NCBI RefSeq assembly: GCF_005671395.1
Contig: NZ_CP040428.1
Coordinates: 1,240,001 to 1,304,000 of the forward strand
Direction of reading: 5' to 3'
DNA length: 64,000 nucleotides
Origin: Jejubacter calystegiae
Lineage (GTDB): Bacteria > Pseudomonadota > Gammaproteobacteria > Enterobacterales > Enterobacteriaceae
Below, piece after piece: positions 8,387-17,038 of this stretch. Each line of letters starts with the position of its first letter. Position 1 is the stretch's first letter. The position numbers and the translations under genes are program-made. The notes beneath the pieces are model-generated. The model worked only from the letters and a program-made list of their open reading frames with translations. It was not told the DNA's origin and searched no databases.

Positions 8387-8435
8387 AAATAGCTGTCACT
8401 CTCACAAACGGTTGTCCGTAAATAAGAAAGTGAAA

Positions 8436-8873
8436 ATGATTGCATTAATTCAACGCGTCACCCGGGCTTCTGTCACCGTAGATCAGGAGACGACGGGTGA
8501 AATAGGCGCGGGACTTTTGGTTCTGCTGGGTGTCGAAAAAGAAGATAACCAACAAAAAGCCGATCGGCTCTGCGAGCGGGTGCTGGGTTACCGCATCTTC
8601 GGCGATGAGCAGGGGAAAATGAATCTCAACGTGCGCCAGGCGGGCGGTAGTGTCCTGGTCGTGTCGCAGTTTACGCTGGCGGCGGATACCGAACGCGGCA
8701 TGCGCCCGGGATTTTCGCGCGGGGCCGCGCCACAGCAGGCAGAAGCGCTGTACGACTATTTTGTCGAACGCTGTCGCAGTCAGGGGGTGGAAGCCGCAAC
8801 CGGCCGCTTTGCTGCCGATATGCAGGTGTCGCTGGTCAATGATGGCCCGGTCACCTTCTGGCTACAGGTCTGA
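8436..8873 (+). CDS. dtd: D-aminoacyl-tRNA deacylase
   Basis: A 145-residue protein, the exact length of E. coli Dtd. It hydrolyses D-amino acids (and glycine mis-charged on tRNA-Ala) from tRNAs in the cytoplasm. The N-terminus [15 protein letters not shown], the active-site motif SQFTLAAD and the cross-subunit Gly-Pro motif VNDGPVTF are all visible. ATG at 8436 is chosen over the in-frame TTG at 8412 because it reproduces the family N-terminus. fabY starts 47 bases downstream, as in K-12. Confidence 0.96.
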   Translation: MIALIQRVTRASVTVDQETTGEIGAGLLVLLGVEKEDNQQKADRLCERVLGYRIFGDEQGKMNLNVRQAGGSVLVVSQFTLAADTERGMRPGFSRGAAPQQAEALYDYFVERCRSQGVEAATGRFAADMQVSLVNDGPVTFWLQV

Positions 8874-8920
8874 TACGCCGTCGGCAGTTTCCGGCGGCGG
8901 CAACAGGAGAGAGCACGGTT

Positions 8921-9862
8921 ATGTATTACCTTCGCGTACCAGAAACCGAAGAAGAACTCGAATGTTACTACCAGTTCCGCTGGGAGATGCTGCGTAAGCC
9001 GCTGCATCAGCCTAAAGGATCTGAACGGGATGCCTGGGACGCCATGGCGCATCATCAGATGGTCGTGGATGAAGAGGGAAATACCGTCGCCGTAGGGCGC
9101 CTCTACGTCAATGCCGAAAATGAAGCCTCTATTCGCTTTCTGGCCGTTCACCCTTCGGTCCAGGAAAAGGGGTTAGGAACGCTGGTGGCAATGACCCTGG
9201 AGTCGGTGGCGCGTCAGGAAGGGGTGAAGCGACTGACCTGCAGCGCTCGAGAAGATGCGATGGAGTTCTTCTCCCGACTGGGGTTTGTGAACCAGGGCGA
9301 GATCACCACGCCCCAGACCACGCCGGTACGTCACTTCCTGATGATTAAACCGATACAGACGCTGGATGATATTCTGCATCGCGCCGACTGGTGCGGCCAG
9401 CTACAGCAGGCCTGGTATCAGCATATTCCGCTAAGTGAAAAGATGGGCGTGCGCATTCAGCAATATACCGGCCAAAAATTTATAACCACCATGCCGGAAA
9501 TCGGTAACCAGAATCCTAACCATACGCTGTTTGCCGGTAGCCTGTTTTCGATAGCCACTTTGACCGGCTGGGGGCTGATCTGGTTAATGCTGCGCGAGCG
9601 TCACCTGGGCGGCACCATCATTCTGGCGGATGCCCATATTCGCTATAGCCGCCCGATTAGCGGGCGCCCCAGCGCCGTGGCCGATCTGGGATCGCTGAGT
9701 GGCGATCTCGACCGCCTGGCGCGCGGGCGCAAGGCCCGGGTTCAGCTTGAAGTGACGCTCTACGGGGATGAAACCGCCGGGGCGGTCTTTGAAGGCATCT
9801 TTATTGTCCTCCCCGCGCGACCCTTTGGGCCGCTGGAGGAGGGAGGAAACGAAGAGGAGTAG
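8921..9862 (+). CDS. fabY: FabY/YiiD, GNAT-thioesterase fusion protein
   Basis: A 313-residue protein with two domains. An N-terminal GNAT acetyltransferase fold spans roughly residues 1-145 (acyl-CoA loop near [15 protein letters not shown]), and a C-terminal YiiD-type thioesterase/hot-dog-like domain spans about 160-305 ([20 protein letters not shown]). It matches E. coli YiiD, named FabY in some work for its proposed role in starting fatty-acid synthesis. The K-12 database protein has a 16-residue N-terminal extension; here the chain begins at the equivalent internal Met, [14 protein letters not shown], preceded by CAGGAGAG. Gene order dtd-fabY is conserved. It is convergent with the receptor gene at 9883. 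Confidence 0.93.
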   Translation: MYYLRVPETEEELECYYQFRWEMLRKPLHQPKGSERDAWDAMAHHQMVVDEEGNTVAVGRLYVNAENEASIRFLAVHPSVQEKGLGTLVAMTLESVARQEGVKRLTCSAREDAMEFFSRLGFVNQGEITTPQTTPVRHFLMIKPIQTLDDILHRADWCGQLQQAWYQHIPLSEKMGVRIQQYTGQKFITTMPEIGNQNPNHTLFAGSLFSIATLTGWGLIWLMLRERHLGGTIILADAHIRYSRPISGRPSAVADLGSLSGDLDRLARGRKARVQLEVTLYGDETAGAVFEGIFIVLPARPFGPLEEGGNEEE

Positions 9863-9882
9863 GCGGCAACGGGGCGCGTCGT

Positions 9883-11853
9883 TTAAAATTTATACGCCAT
9901 TCCCAGCCAGAAATTGCGCCCCTCTTCAATAAATCCTTCGCTGTAGGCGTAGCGTGAGTCAAACAGGTTGTTGACCGAAACGTTAACGCTCAGGCCATAG
10001 CCCACATCATAATCCGCGCGCAGATGCGTCACGGCAAAACCCGCGGCCTTAAAGTCGTATTGAGTGGTGCTGTAACTGGACGTTCTCGCCTCTTCCGACA
10101 GCGTAAGCCGCAATTTCGGAATCGGCGTGATAGTCAGCCATCCATTAACTGACTGTGTGGGCGCTCCGGTGATATGGCGGATCTCTTTGCTTTTGGGCGA
10201 AGCGTGGATCAGACCATAGCTTATTCCCACGCTGAGATAGTCCGTGATGTCGCCCTTAATGCCCAGGTCCAGCCCGCTGAAATCAATCCGGCCGCTGTTT
10301 CTGTTCTGGTCGTGTCCCGGATCGATGCTCTGAGTCAGGATAGCGTCGCTGATGCGGTTATAATACACACTGATTTCGTAATCCCAGCTGCGCCAGGGGC
10401 TGCCGCTCAGGGTAACATCGATACCGCGCGCGCGTTCCGGCTGAAGGCTGGGGTTGATGAGTCCGACACGGTGTCCGGCGGGTTTATTGGTGGTGTAGCG
10501 CTCTTTTAGCGTCGGAAAGCGGGTTTTATCGGTTAACGCCAGCGCCAGGGTATGCCGGTCATTGAGTTGATACTTCGCCATGACTTCCTTGTTAACAGCG
10601 TGTTTGCTGTTTTCCGGATAATGGGTAATGGAGCCATTTCTTTCATGCGCCATCGCCTGTTTGCTGTCACGCCAGTCATAGCTGATACCGCCGACCACAT
10701 TAAGCGCCTGGGTCGCTGTCCACTGATATTCGCTGGCCAGCGACCAGGTTCTGTCGCGGTATCGATCCTGGGAGCCATTACGCGTGCCGGTTGAACGGTG
10801 AATATCATCCTTCCAGTTTACGGCGAACGAGAGTAAATCGCTCTCCCTGAGATCGGTGGACAACTGAAGGCCCGCGCCATTGCTGAAATCGGCATAGCGG
10901 CTGTAGCCACCATTTTTATTCTTTAGTGCACTCAGTGAGTTATAGATTAAAAGCGTATTATTGAAGGTGTCGTGATAATAGCGACTCTTAAGGGTGAAAT
11001 GATCGCCCATGTGCGTCGTTCCCTGATAGTAAAAACTTTTTTTGTCGTACTCTGGCCACTGCCAGTAGCGCGCTCCCTGGAGACTGTTCTTTCCGGTATA
11101 GGGCGGGTCACTCTTCGCGCCGTCCTGATAGGTATAGGTGAAGCTGTATTCATCGCTGCCGCGAGGAGTGAAGCCTATTTTAAGGGTGCCGCGTTTATCG
11201 TCGGTGGCGGAGTTGGCTATTTGGCCGTTGTGGCCGCTGATGTCATTATTCACATCGTGTGGCAGACCCAGATAATCCTGTTTAAAACGGCTGCCGCTGA
11301 ACAGGATGTAGCCCAGATCGTGACTGACGCTAAAGGAGGCATAAGTATCGTAAGCGTTTTGCGATCCTCTGCTCCAGCCCTGACGATAACCCACGGACGC
11401 CTCCAGCTCTTTTCGGGGCTTACTGGTGGTGATATTAATGGCGCCGCCCATCTGGTTCGGGCCCTGTAGCAGGGAGGCATAGCTTTTTGACACTTCCACG
11501 GAACTGACGTCAGAGGTCATTATCCGCCCTAAATCAATATTGCCGTCATAGGGTACATAGATAGGAACGCCGTCGAGGTAGACAGGCACCTGGCGGTTAT
11601 CCATTCCGCGTACCCGTATCTGTAACTCATTGCGCGCGCCGTGTTTTTGCAGTGTGACGCCAGGAATCACCGCCAGTGCTTCAGCGATATTTTTCTTATC
11701 CAGTTTTTCGATAGTCTCCCGTCCTAAAATACTGGTGGTTGTCGATGCCGGGCTGCTCCAGACGGTCATCGTCTCTTCTTGTTCCGCTGCGAAAGTATAA
11801 GAAGCCGCCGTTAGTGTGACAGCGACGCAAAGCGCGTTTGTTCTCCATTTCAT
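9883..11853 (-). CDS. TonB-dependent outer-membrane receptor
   Basis: A 656-residue receptor that would move a scarce ligand (iron complex, vitamin or other metal chelate) across the outer membrane with TonB energy. The start at 11853 gives the signal peptide MKWRTNALCVAVTLTAASYT with cleavage near TFA/AEQ; the ribosome site AGGACG lies upstream. The TonB box ETMTV is just after the mature N-terminus. The plug domain contains EALAVIPGVTLQKHG, VRGMDNRQVPVYLDGVPI and GGAINITTSKP. The barrel ends with the classical ...FWLGMAYKF, a terminal Phe. I cannot assign a substrate; overall organisation is like CirA/BtuB-type receptors. It sits between fabY and yicH, which is not its position in K-12, and has no biosynthesis or ABC-transport neighbours, so it may be an acquired single gene. 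Confidence 0.92.
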   Translation of the reverse strand: MKWRTNALCVAVTLTAASYTFAAEQEETMTVWSSPASTTTSILGRETIEKLDKKNIAEALAVIPGVTLQKHGARNELQIRVRGMDNRQVPVYLDGVPIYVPYDGNIDLGRIMTSDVSSVEVSKSYASLLQGPNQMGGAINITTSKPRKELEASVGYRQGWSRGSQNAYDTYASFSVSHDLGYILFSGSRFKQDYLGLPHDVNNDISGHNGQIANSATDDKRGTLKIGFTPRGSDEYSFTYTYQDGAKSDPPYTGKNSLQGARYWQWPEYDKKSFYYQGTTHMGDHFTLKSRYYHDTFNNTLLIYNSLSALKNKNGGYSRYADFSNGAGLQLSTDLRESDLLSFAVNWKDDIHRSTGTRNGSQDRYRDRTWSLASEYQWTATQALNVVGGISYDWRDSKQAMAHERNGSITHYPENSKHAVNKEVMAKYQLNDRHTLALALTDKTRFPTLKERYTTNKPAGHRVGLINPSLQPERARGIDVTLSGSPWRSWDYEISVYYNRISDAILTQSIDPGHDQNRNSGRIDFSGLDLGIKGDITDYLSVGISYGLIHASPKSKEIRHITGAPTQSVNGWLTITPIPKLRLTLSEEARTSSYSTTQYDFKAAGFAVTHLRADYDVGYGLSVNVSVNNLFDSRYAYSEGFIEEGRNFWLGMAYKF

Positions 11854-11902
11854 ATTCGTCGTCCTGGTTGTGTTATCTGTAGGGTGATACAAGGAAAAAT
11901 TG

Positions 11903-11920
11903 GTTACTGAAGACAGTAAC
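11903..11920. promoter_or_regulatory. Inverted repeat in the receptor leader
   Basis: A perfect 7-bp inverted repeat, GTTACTG and CAGTAAC, with a 4-base loop lies 50 bases upstream of the receptor start. It could be an operator or a hairpin in the 5' leader. It does not resemble a Fur box. Confidence 0.4.
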
Positions 11921-11964
11921 AGAATGATTTAAATATATTTTTATCAGCAATAAATGGGAAATTG

Positions 11965-11988
11965 CGCTATATAATGACATATATAGCG
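11965..11988. promoter_or_regulatory. Perfect 9-bp inverted repeat upstream of the receptor
   Basis: CGCTATATA and TATATAGCG flank the six bases ATGACA. This symmetric AT-rich element, 112 bases before the receptor start, looks like a dimeric regulator site or a promoter-proximal hairpin. No known consensus fits it that I can name. Confidence 0.45.
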
Positions 11989-12013
11989 AAGGGGGTATTG
12001 CTCAGAATCACAT

Positions 12014-12049
12014 GTTATGAAAAAAGGATTTATTTCAGAATTTCATAAC
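12014..12049. repeat. Perfect 9-bp inverted repeat after yicH
   Basis: GTTATGAAA (12014-12022) and TTTCATAAC (12041-12049) form a stem with an 18-base loop. Its position 78 bases beyond the yicH stop suits a transcript end, but there is no T-run. It is the outermost of three inverted repeats in this 273-base gap. Confidence 0.4.
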
Positions 12050-12126
12050 CGGCGGGGAATGCTATGGATGGAGACAATGCGATATTTTCCTCTGGTGGTC
12101 CGCAGATCGCCAGAGGAGTGATGAAC

Positions 12127-13860
12127 TCAGGGGGCTGGCATGGCGGCCTGAGGCACCAGCGGCGGTTGTGGCGCAGGCGTGGGCGCATTGCCTGTAAGCT
12201 CGCCGTTAACCCGCTGATGTTCCGTCTGGCGACCTTGCGTGTCGGTGACCTTCAACTGGCCGTTCAGGCCGGACTTCAGCGGCGTACCTGCCGCCAGGCT
12301 ACCGTTCAGATTCAGCGTTATATTGCCGTTGCCCTTCTGGCCCGGTAGCGGCCAACCCCAGTGGTTCAACACATCGAGCGGTACGTTGCGGCCGTTCATC
12401 GTTAATGAGAACTGACGCTGCGGCAGTTGGGATACCGTGGCGCTGGCCTCCATCAGCCCTTCTCCGGCAAAAGCGCTCAGTTCGCTGACCCGAATCGCAT
12501 CGGATGCCGCGTCCAGTTTGATTGAAGGATGTCGGAGATCGGTACGATTAAAGGTGGCCGTGGCGGCGTTCAGATTCAGGGTGCCGGACCACAATCCCCA
12601 CTGGCGGTTGCGTACCAACTGAAGCTGGCTACCGCTGCCGTCCAGACCCGTAAGTTGGAATGGGAAGTCGGGATTGATATCGATCAGCAGGTTACGGCTG
12701 GCGGAGGCGCTTTTTACCGCGACGGTATTCAGCCATTCGGGCAGTTGCGTCTGCCACAGCGAGCGCCAGTTTTCGGGCAGCGTATATTCAACGCCCGCCA
12801 GTACCAGTTCGTTGAGCGCCAGAGTCTGACTGGTGCGCTGCCATTCGCCGCTCGTGCGCACCATACCGTTTTCCCAGCGTGAGGTGAACTGGCGCAGTTT
12901 CACGCCACCGGGCGCGAGATCGGCGTTAAAGATGGGGTCGAACAGATGCAGTCTGCCGTAGATAAGTTCGCTGGCATTTAATGACAGGGTGCCGTCGTCG
13001 CTACGCCATGCACCGTGATTCAGTGTGACATTACGCAGATTCATATCCAGATCGGTCACGGCCCATCCCGGTCCCTGGAGGCGGGCATCGGTCACATCCA
13101 TATTGTTGATTTTCACCGAAGCCAGATCGGTTACCGGTTTCAGGAGTTCGCCTGGCGACTTGTCGGACTGCAGGCGAATATTGTTCAGGCGTAGCGTGTT
13201 GATCAGCCAGTGGCCGCTGACATCACGCCGGGCGCTGGCGGTCAGCGTGCCGCGCGACAGATCGGCGCCAATGGTGGTCAGCGTCAGGTTACGGTCGCGG
13301 ATATTGCCCTGAACCAGAACGTTACGCGCCGGTATGCCATTCAGCGTTATTTCTCCTGCGCTTATTTCTATCTGCGCCTGCTTACCCAATGGATAACCCG
13401 CTTCCGGTAGCCAGGGGCTGATGCCGCCGTTGATCTGGTGTCCGCTCAACTGCCATGGATCTCCTGAGCGGTTTAGCGCCATTCGGTTCAGGCGCAGAGT
13501 ATCGGCCTGCAACGGAACGGAAAGCGGGCGATTGTTCAGATTCAGGGTACCGTCGATGAGCGTGAGAGAGGCAACGTGGCGCGGCCTGGTCAACTGACGG
13601 CTGCTAAGACCGATATCCACGCTTTTCGCCACCAGAGAGGCCGGGTGGCCATTTTGCCCGAAGCTGACGTTATCCAGCACCAGATGGGTTGGGGAGGTCC
13701 AGCGGTGATCCAGACGATCGAAAGTCAGGTGATAGCGGCTGTTTTCGTTGATCCAACGGGTGACCTGGCTCGCCCCCCAGCGGGTTTGTACCACGATATA
13801 CAGCGCCACAATCACCAGAATAATGGCGACAAGTAGCGTAACGATCAGTTTTTTAAGCAA
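12127..13860 (-). CDS. yicH: YicH, AsmA-family inner-membrane protein
   Basis: A protein of about 577 residues of the AsmA/TamB-like superfamily, whose members span the envelope and are linked to phospholipid transport. One N-terminal membrane segment (about residues 5-24) is followed by a long beta-rich periplasmic part containing family-typical pieces such as VAKSVDIGLSSRQLT, SEFIYGRLHLFDP-like repeats and ASRNLLIDINPDFPFQLTGL. The start is taken as TTG at 13860, giving LLKKLIVTLLVAIILVIV, because the strong site GGAGGT is 7 bases upstream of it; an in-frame ATG at 13875 would place that site inside the coding region. K-12 YicH has 569 residues. The C-terminal tail is proline/alanine-rich. 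It lies next to xanP as in K-12. Confidence 0.92.
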   Translation of the reverse strand: MLKKLIVTLLVAIILVIVALYIVVQTRWGASQVTRWINENSRYHLTFDRLDHRWTSPTHLVLDNVSFGQNGHPASLVAKSVDIGLSSRQLTRPRHVASLTLIDGTLNLNNRPLSVPLQADTLRLNRMALNRSGDPWQLSGHQINGGISPWLPEAGYPLGKQAQIEISAGEITLNGIPARNVLVQGNIRDRNLTLTTIGADLSRGTLTASARRDVSGHWLINTLRLNNIRLQSDKSPGELLKPVTDLASVKINNMDVTDARLQGPGWAVTDLDMNLRNVTLNHGAWRSDDGTLSLNASELIYGRLHLFDPIFNADLAPGGVKLRQFTSRWENGMVRTSGEWQRTSQTLALNELVLAGVEYTLPENWRSLWQTQLPEWLNTVAVKSASASRNLLIDINPDFPFQLTGLDGSGSQLQLVRNRQWGLWSGTLNLNAATATFNRTDLRHPSIKLDAASDAIRVSELSAFAGEGLMEASATVSQLPQRQFSLTMNGRNVPLDVLNHWGWPLPGQKGNGNITLNLNGSLAAGTPLKSGLNGQLKVTDTQGRQTEHQRVNGELTGNAPTPAPQPPLVPQAAMPAP

Positions 13861-13944
13861 TGTGATTACCTCCATCCCCGGGGAAGCCTACAGGCTGTTA
13901 TGCACGATTTAACGCATCGGCTCAAGAAGGAGAATCTCAAACAA

Positions 13945-13986
13945 AAACGGCGGGCGGTGAACAGAGTGTGCCACCGCCCGCCGTTT
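13945..13986 (-). terminator. Rho-independent terminator of xanP
   Basis: A perfect 15-bp stem (AAACGGCGGGCGGTG with CACCGCCCGCCGTTT) and a 12-base loop lie just past the xanP stop. Read on the minus strand it ends in a T-run (TTTTTG). This is one of the strongest terminators in the window. Confidence 0.88.
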
Positions 13987-14008
13987 CAGGCCTGAAAGAA
14001 CCGAAACG

Positions 14009-15415
14009 TTATGACTGTTTTTCCTGCTCCGGCGGGAAAATCAGGTTCAGCACAATGGCGGTGATACCCCCGGCGGCAATCCCGGAAGAGAGCAGATTTT
14101 TCACCCAGTCCGGGGCGAACTGCAGAATCAGCGGCTGTTGAGATACGCCAAGGCCAACGGCCAGAGACAGGGCGATAATCATGATGGCGCGGCGGTTCAG
14201 CGGCTCGCGAGAGACGATACGCACGCCCGAGGCCGCAATGGTCCCGAACATCACGATGGTGGCCCCGCCCAGCACCGGCTCCGGAATATGCTGCACAAAA
14301 CCGCTAACGGCCGGGAACAGACCCAGTACCATTAGCATCAGCGCCACCACAAAGCCCACGTAGCGGCTAGCGACGCCGGTCAGCTGAATAACACCATTAT
14401 TCTGACCAAAGCAGGAGTTCGGGAAGGTATTAAAGATGGCCGATACGAAGGAGTTTAGACCGTTCGCCAGCACGCCTCCCTTCAGGCGTTTCATATAGAC
14501 CGGGCCGGAGACCGGCTGTTCGGACACATCGGAAGTGGCGGTAATATCGCCGATGGTTTCCAGCGAAGTGATCATAAAGACCAGCATCAGCGGCAACAGC
14601 AGATTCCAGTCGATGCCCAGGCCATAATAAAGCGGGGTCGGCACCATAAACAGCGAGGTGTTGGTCGGTGTGGTATCTGCCGGTAGCATATCCATTCCCC
14701 AGGCAATCAGGTAGCCAATCGCCATGGCGATCACCAGCGACGAGATACGCAGATAGGGGTTACGCTGACGGTTAAGCAGAATAATGGTCAGCAGCACCGC
14801 ACCAGCCAGCAGCAGGTTTTTCGGTGCGCCAAAGGTGTGATCGTTCATCGCCGCATAGCCGCCGCCGATAGAGGTCAGCCCCACCTGAATCAGCGACAGG
14901 CCGATTATCATCACCACCACACCGGAAACCAGCGGCGTAATAATGCGGCGCGCCAGGTGAAGTACCCGGGAAATAATCATCTCGGTACAGCTGGCCAGCA
15001 TCAGCGTGCCGAACAGCGCAGCCATCATGCTGGGTACATCGGCGCCGCCGTTCTTCAGCGCCAGGCCGCCCATAATCAACGGAGACACAAAGTTAAAGCT
15101 GGTTCCCTGAATCGACAGCAGGCCGGAACCAACTGGTCCCCATGCTTTGATCTGGATAATGGATGCAACGCCGGAGGCAAACAGCGACATACTGATAATG
15201 TGCTGAGTATCGGAAGCGGGCAGGCCCAGCGCCTGGCAGATTAGCAGAGCGGGGGTAATGACGGCGACGAACATCGCCAGCAAATGCTGCAGGGCAGCAA
15301 ACAGCGTCTGGGGCAGCGGCGGTCGGTCTTCCAGACGATAGATTAATTCGCTGGTGCTGGTCCGGGTTACCGGTGGCGCATTTTCCGGTTTAGCGGCTTT
15401 GGCGTTGGCGGACAT
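14009..15415 (-). CDS. xanP: Xanthine permease XanP
   Basis: A 468-residue inner-membrane protein of the nucleobase:cation symporter-2 (NAT/NCS2) family that imports xanthine with protons. Hydrophobic segments run through the whole chain. Family signatures are LQHLLAMFV near the N-terminus with the conserved histidine, GTSFNFVSP, and the NAT motif [15 protein letters not shown] with its Gln and Asn that contact substrate. K-12 XanP (YicE) has 463 residues. It is divergent from gltS, and a consensus PurR operator lies 54-69 bases upstream of the start, so repression when purines are plentiful is expected. A strong terminator follows it. Confidence 0.95.
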   Translation of the reverse strand: MSANAKAAKPENAPPVTRTSTSELIYRLEDRPPLPQTLFAALQHLLAMFVAVITPALLICQALGLPASDTQHIISMSLFASGVASIIQIKAWGPVGSGLLSIQGTSFNFVSPLIMGGLALKNGGADVPSMMAALFGTLMLASCTEMIISRVLHLARRIITPLVSGVVVMIIGLSLIQVGLTSIGGGYAAMNDHTFGAPKNLLLAGAVLLTIILLNRQRNPYLRISSLVIAMAIGYLIAWGMDMLPADTTPTNTSLFMVPTPLYYGLGIDWNLLLPLMLVFMITSLETIGDITATSDVSEQPVSGPVYMKRLKGGVLANGLNSFVSAIFNTFPNSCFGQNNGVIQLTGVASRYVGFVVALMLMVLGLFPAVSGFVQHIPEPVLGGATIVMFGTIAASGVRIVSREPLNRRAIMIIALSLAVGLGVSQQPLILQFAPDWVKNLLSSGIAAGGITAIVLNLIFPPEQEKQS

Positions 15416-15468
15416 TAAAACAATCCCATAGTGGAAAAGCGGTGATTTTATCGGAGTGTGACGGGTAA

Positions 15469-15484
15469 AAGCAAACGATTGCTT
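15469..15484. promoter_or_regulatory. PurR operator upstream of xanP
   Basis: The 16-mer AAGCAAACGATTGCTT fits every fixed position of the PurR consensus ANGCAANCGNTTNCNT, including the central CG step. It lies 54 bases before xanP in the xanP/gltS divergent gap. xanP is a purine-base importer, so PurR control with hypoxanthine or guanine as co-repressor makes biological sense. Whether gltS is also affected is unknown. Confidence 0.82.
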
Positions 15485-15597
15485 TGCGGAAGTGCAAATA
15501 TTTAAAACTGCAAAACAGGACTTTTATATAACTTTTGACCACTTTTTGTTTAGAATCCGGTTCCTGTTATTAAAACACAGAGAAAAACAGGGGAAGT

Positions 15598-15617
15598 GTT
15601 TCGCGTTTGAGCGAAAC
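15598..15617 (+). promoter_or_regulatory. Hairpin in the gltS leader
   Basis: GTTTCGC and GCGAAAC form a perfect 7-bp stem with loop GTTTGA, ending 23 bases before the gltS ATG and 13 bases before its GGAG ribosome site. It may modulate translation or stabilise the mRNA. Function is inferred only. Confidence 0.4.
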
Positions 15618-15640
15618 GTTGTGCGATAAAGGAGCTCACT

Positions 15641-16843
15641 ATGTTTCACCTCGACACCCTCTCCACCCTCGTAGCCGCTACGCTGGTTCTGTTGCTCGGA
15701 CGTAAACTGGTCCAGGGCGTTCCTGTTTTAAAGAAATACACTATTCCTGAACCGGTTGCGGGCGGTTTGCTGGTGGCGTTAGCGCTACTGGTGCTGAAAC
15801 TGAGCATCGGATGGGAAATCGACTTTGATATGAGTCTGAAAGACCCGCTAATGTTGGCTTTCTTTGCGACCATTGGCTTGAATGCTAACCTGGCCAGTCT
15901 GCGTTCCGGCGGCAAGGTACTGGGTACCTTCCTGATTGTGGTGGTGGGACTGTTGCTGATGCAGAACGCTATTGGCATCGGTATGGCCAGCCTGCTGGGG
16001 TTGGATCCGCTGATGGGGCTGCTGGCGGGTTCAATAACCCTGTCCGGTGGTCACGGAACCGGTGCGGCATGGAGTAAGCTGTTTGTTGAGCGCTATGGTT
16101 TTGAAAATGCGACCGAAGTCGCTATGGCCTGCGCTACCTTTGGCCTGGTGCTGGGGGGGTTGATCGGCGGTCCGGTGGCCCGCTTCCTGGTGAAGCACTC
16201 CTCCACGCCGGAAGGCATGCCGGACGACAGCGAGACGCCGAGTGCATTCGAAAAACCGGCCATTGGCCGCATGATTACCTCGCTGGTGCTGGTGGAAACC
16301 ATTGCGCTGATTGCAATCTGTCTGACCGTGGGTAAAGTGGTTGCGCAACTGCTGCAGGGCACGGTCTTTGAGTTGCCAACCTTCGTTTGTGTTCTGTTTA
16401 TTGGGGTTATCCTCAGCAATACCCTGGCATTCCTGGGGTTCTATCAGGTTTTCGATCGAGCGGTCTCTGTTCTGGGCAACGTCTGTTTGTCGCTATTCCT
16501 GGCGATGGCGTTAATGAGCCTCAAGCTGTGGGAACTGGCGTCGTTGGCGCTGCCGATGCTGGTGATTCTGGCGACCCAGACGCTGTTTATGGCGCTGTAC
16601 GCCATCTTTGTGACCTGGCGATTTATGGGTAAGAACTACGATGCAGCGGTTCTGGCGGCAGGTCACTGCGGCTTTGGCCTGGGGGCGACCCCGACGGCTA
16701 TCGCCAATATGCAGGCCATTACAGAGCGTTTTGGTCCGTCCCATATGGCCTTCCTGGTGGTGCCGATGGTCGGAGCTTTCTTTATTGATATCGTGAACGC
16801 GTTGGTGATTAAGCTCTATCTGCTGCTGCCGATTTTTGGCTAG
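15641..16843 (+). CDS. gltS: Sodium/glutamate symporter GltS
   Basis: A 400-residue inner-membrane sodium:glutamate symporter of the ESS family. It has two inverted halves, each with a re-entrant GGHGTG-type loop: SGGHGTGAAW in the first half and AGHCGFGLGATPTA in the second. Both are visible. The length equals K-12 GltS (401). The start ATG at 15641 follows GGAG. It is divergent from xanP and convergent with recG, as in K-12, and has its own terminator. Confidence 0.97.
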   Translation: MFHLDTLSTLVAATLVLLLGRKLVQGVPVLKKYTIPEPVAGGLLVALALLVLKLSIGWEIDFDMSLKDPLMLAFFATIGLNANLASLRSGGKVLGTFLIVVVGLLLMQNAIGIGMASLLGLDPLMGLLAGSITLSGGHGTGAAWSKLFVERYGFENATEVAMACATFGLVLGGLIGGPVARFLVKHSSTPEGMPDDSETPSAFEKPAIGRMITSLVLVETIALIAICLTVGKVVAQLLQGTVFELPTFVCVLFIGVILSNTLAFLGFYQVFDRAVSVLGNVCLSLFLAMALMSLKLWELASLALPMLVILATQTLFMALYAIFVTWRFMGKNYDAAVLAAGHCGFGLGATPTAIANMQAITERFGPSHMAFLVVPMVGAFFIDIVNALVIKLYLLLPIFG

Positions 16844-16866
16844 CAAATCACGTACATTCTGTACAG

Positions 16867-16904
16867 AACGGATTACGGCCATCACTGCCCGTAATCCGTT
16901 TTTT
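16867..16904 (+). terminator. Rho-independent terminator of gltS
   Basis: AACGGATTACGG (16867-16878) pairs perfectly with CCGTAATCCGTT (16889-16900), followed by a T-run that continues to 16904. It lies 23 bases after the gltS stop. Confidence 0.88.
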
Positions 16905-17038
16905 ATGAATTTTGCCGCGGTTGTGCAAAAAAGTGAGGGGATCTTCGCAGCAATAGCTGTTCATTTCGGAAAGGTATTTGGTGATGGTGCAATATAAGGC
17001 GCATAGCGCCTGAGGTTTCTGCCTTCTGGCGGAAGAGG

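Noticed and set aside
11854-12126. A Fur box for the TonB-dependent receptor
   Set aside because: I looked for GATAAT/ATTATC-type repeats and found none with acceptable match; the inverted repeats present have other sequences.
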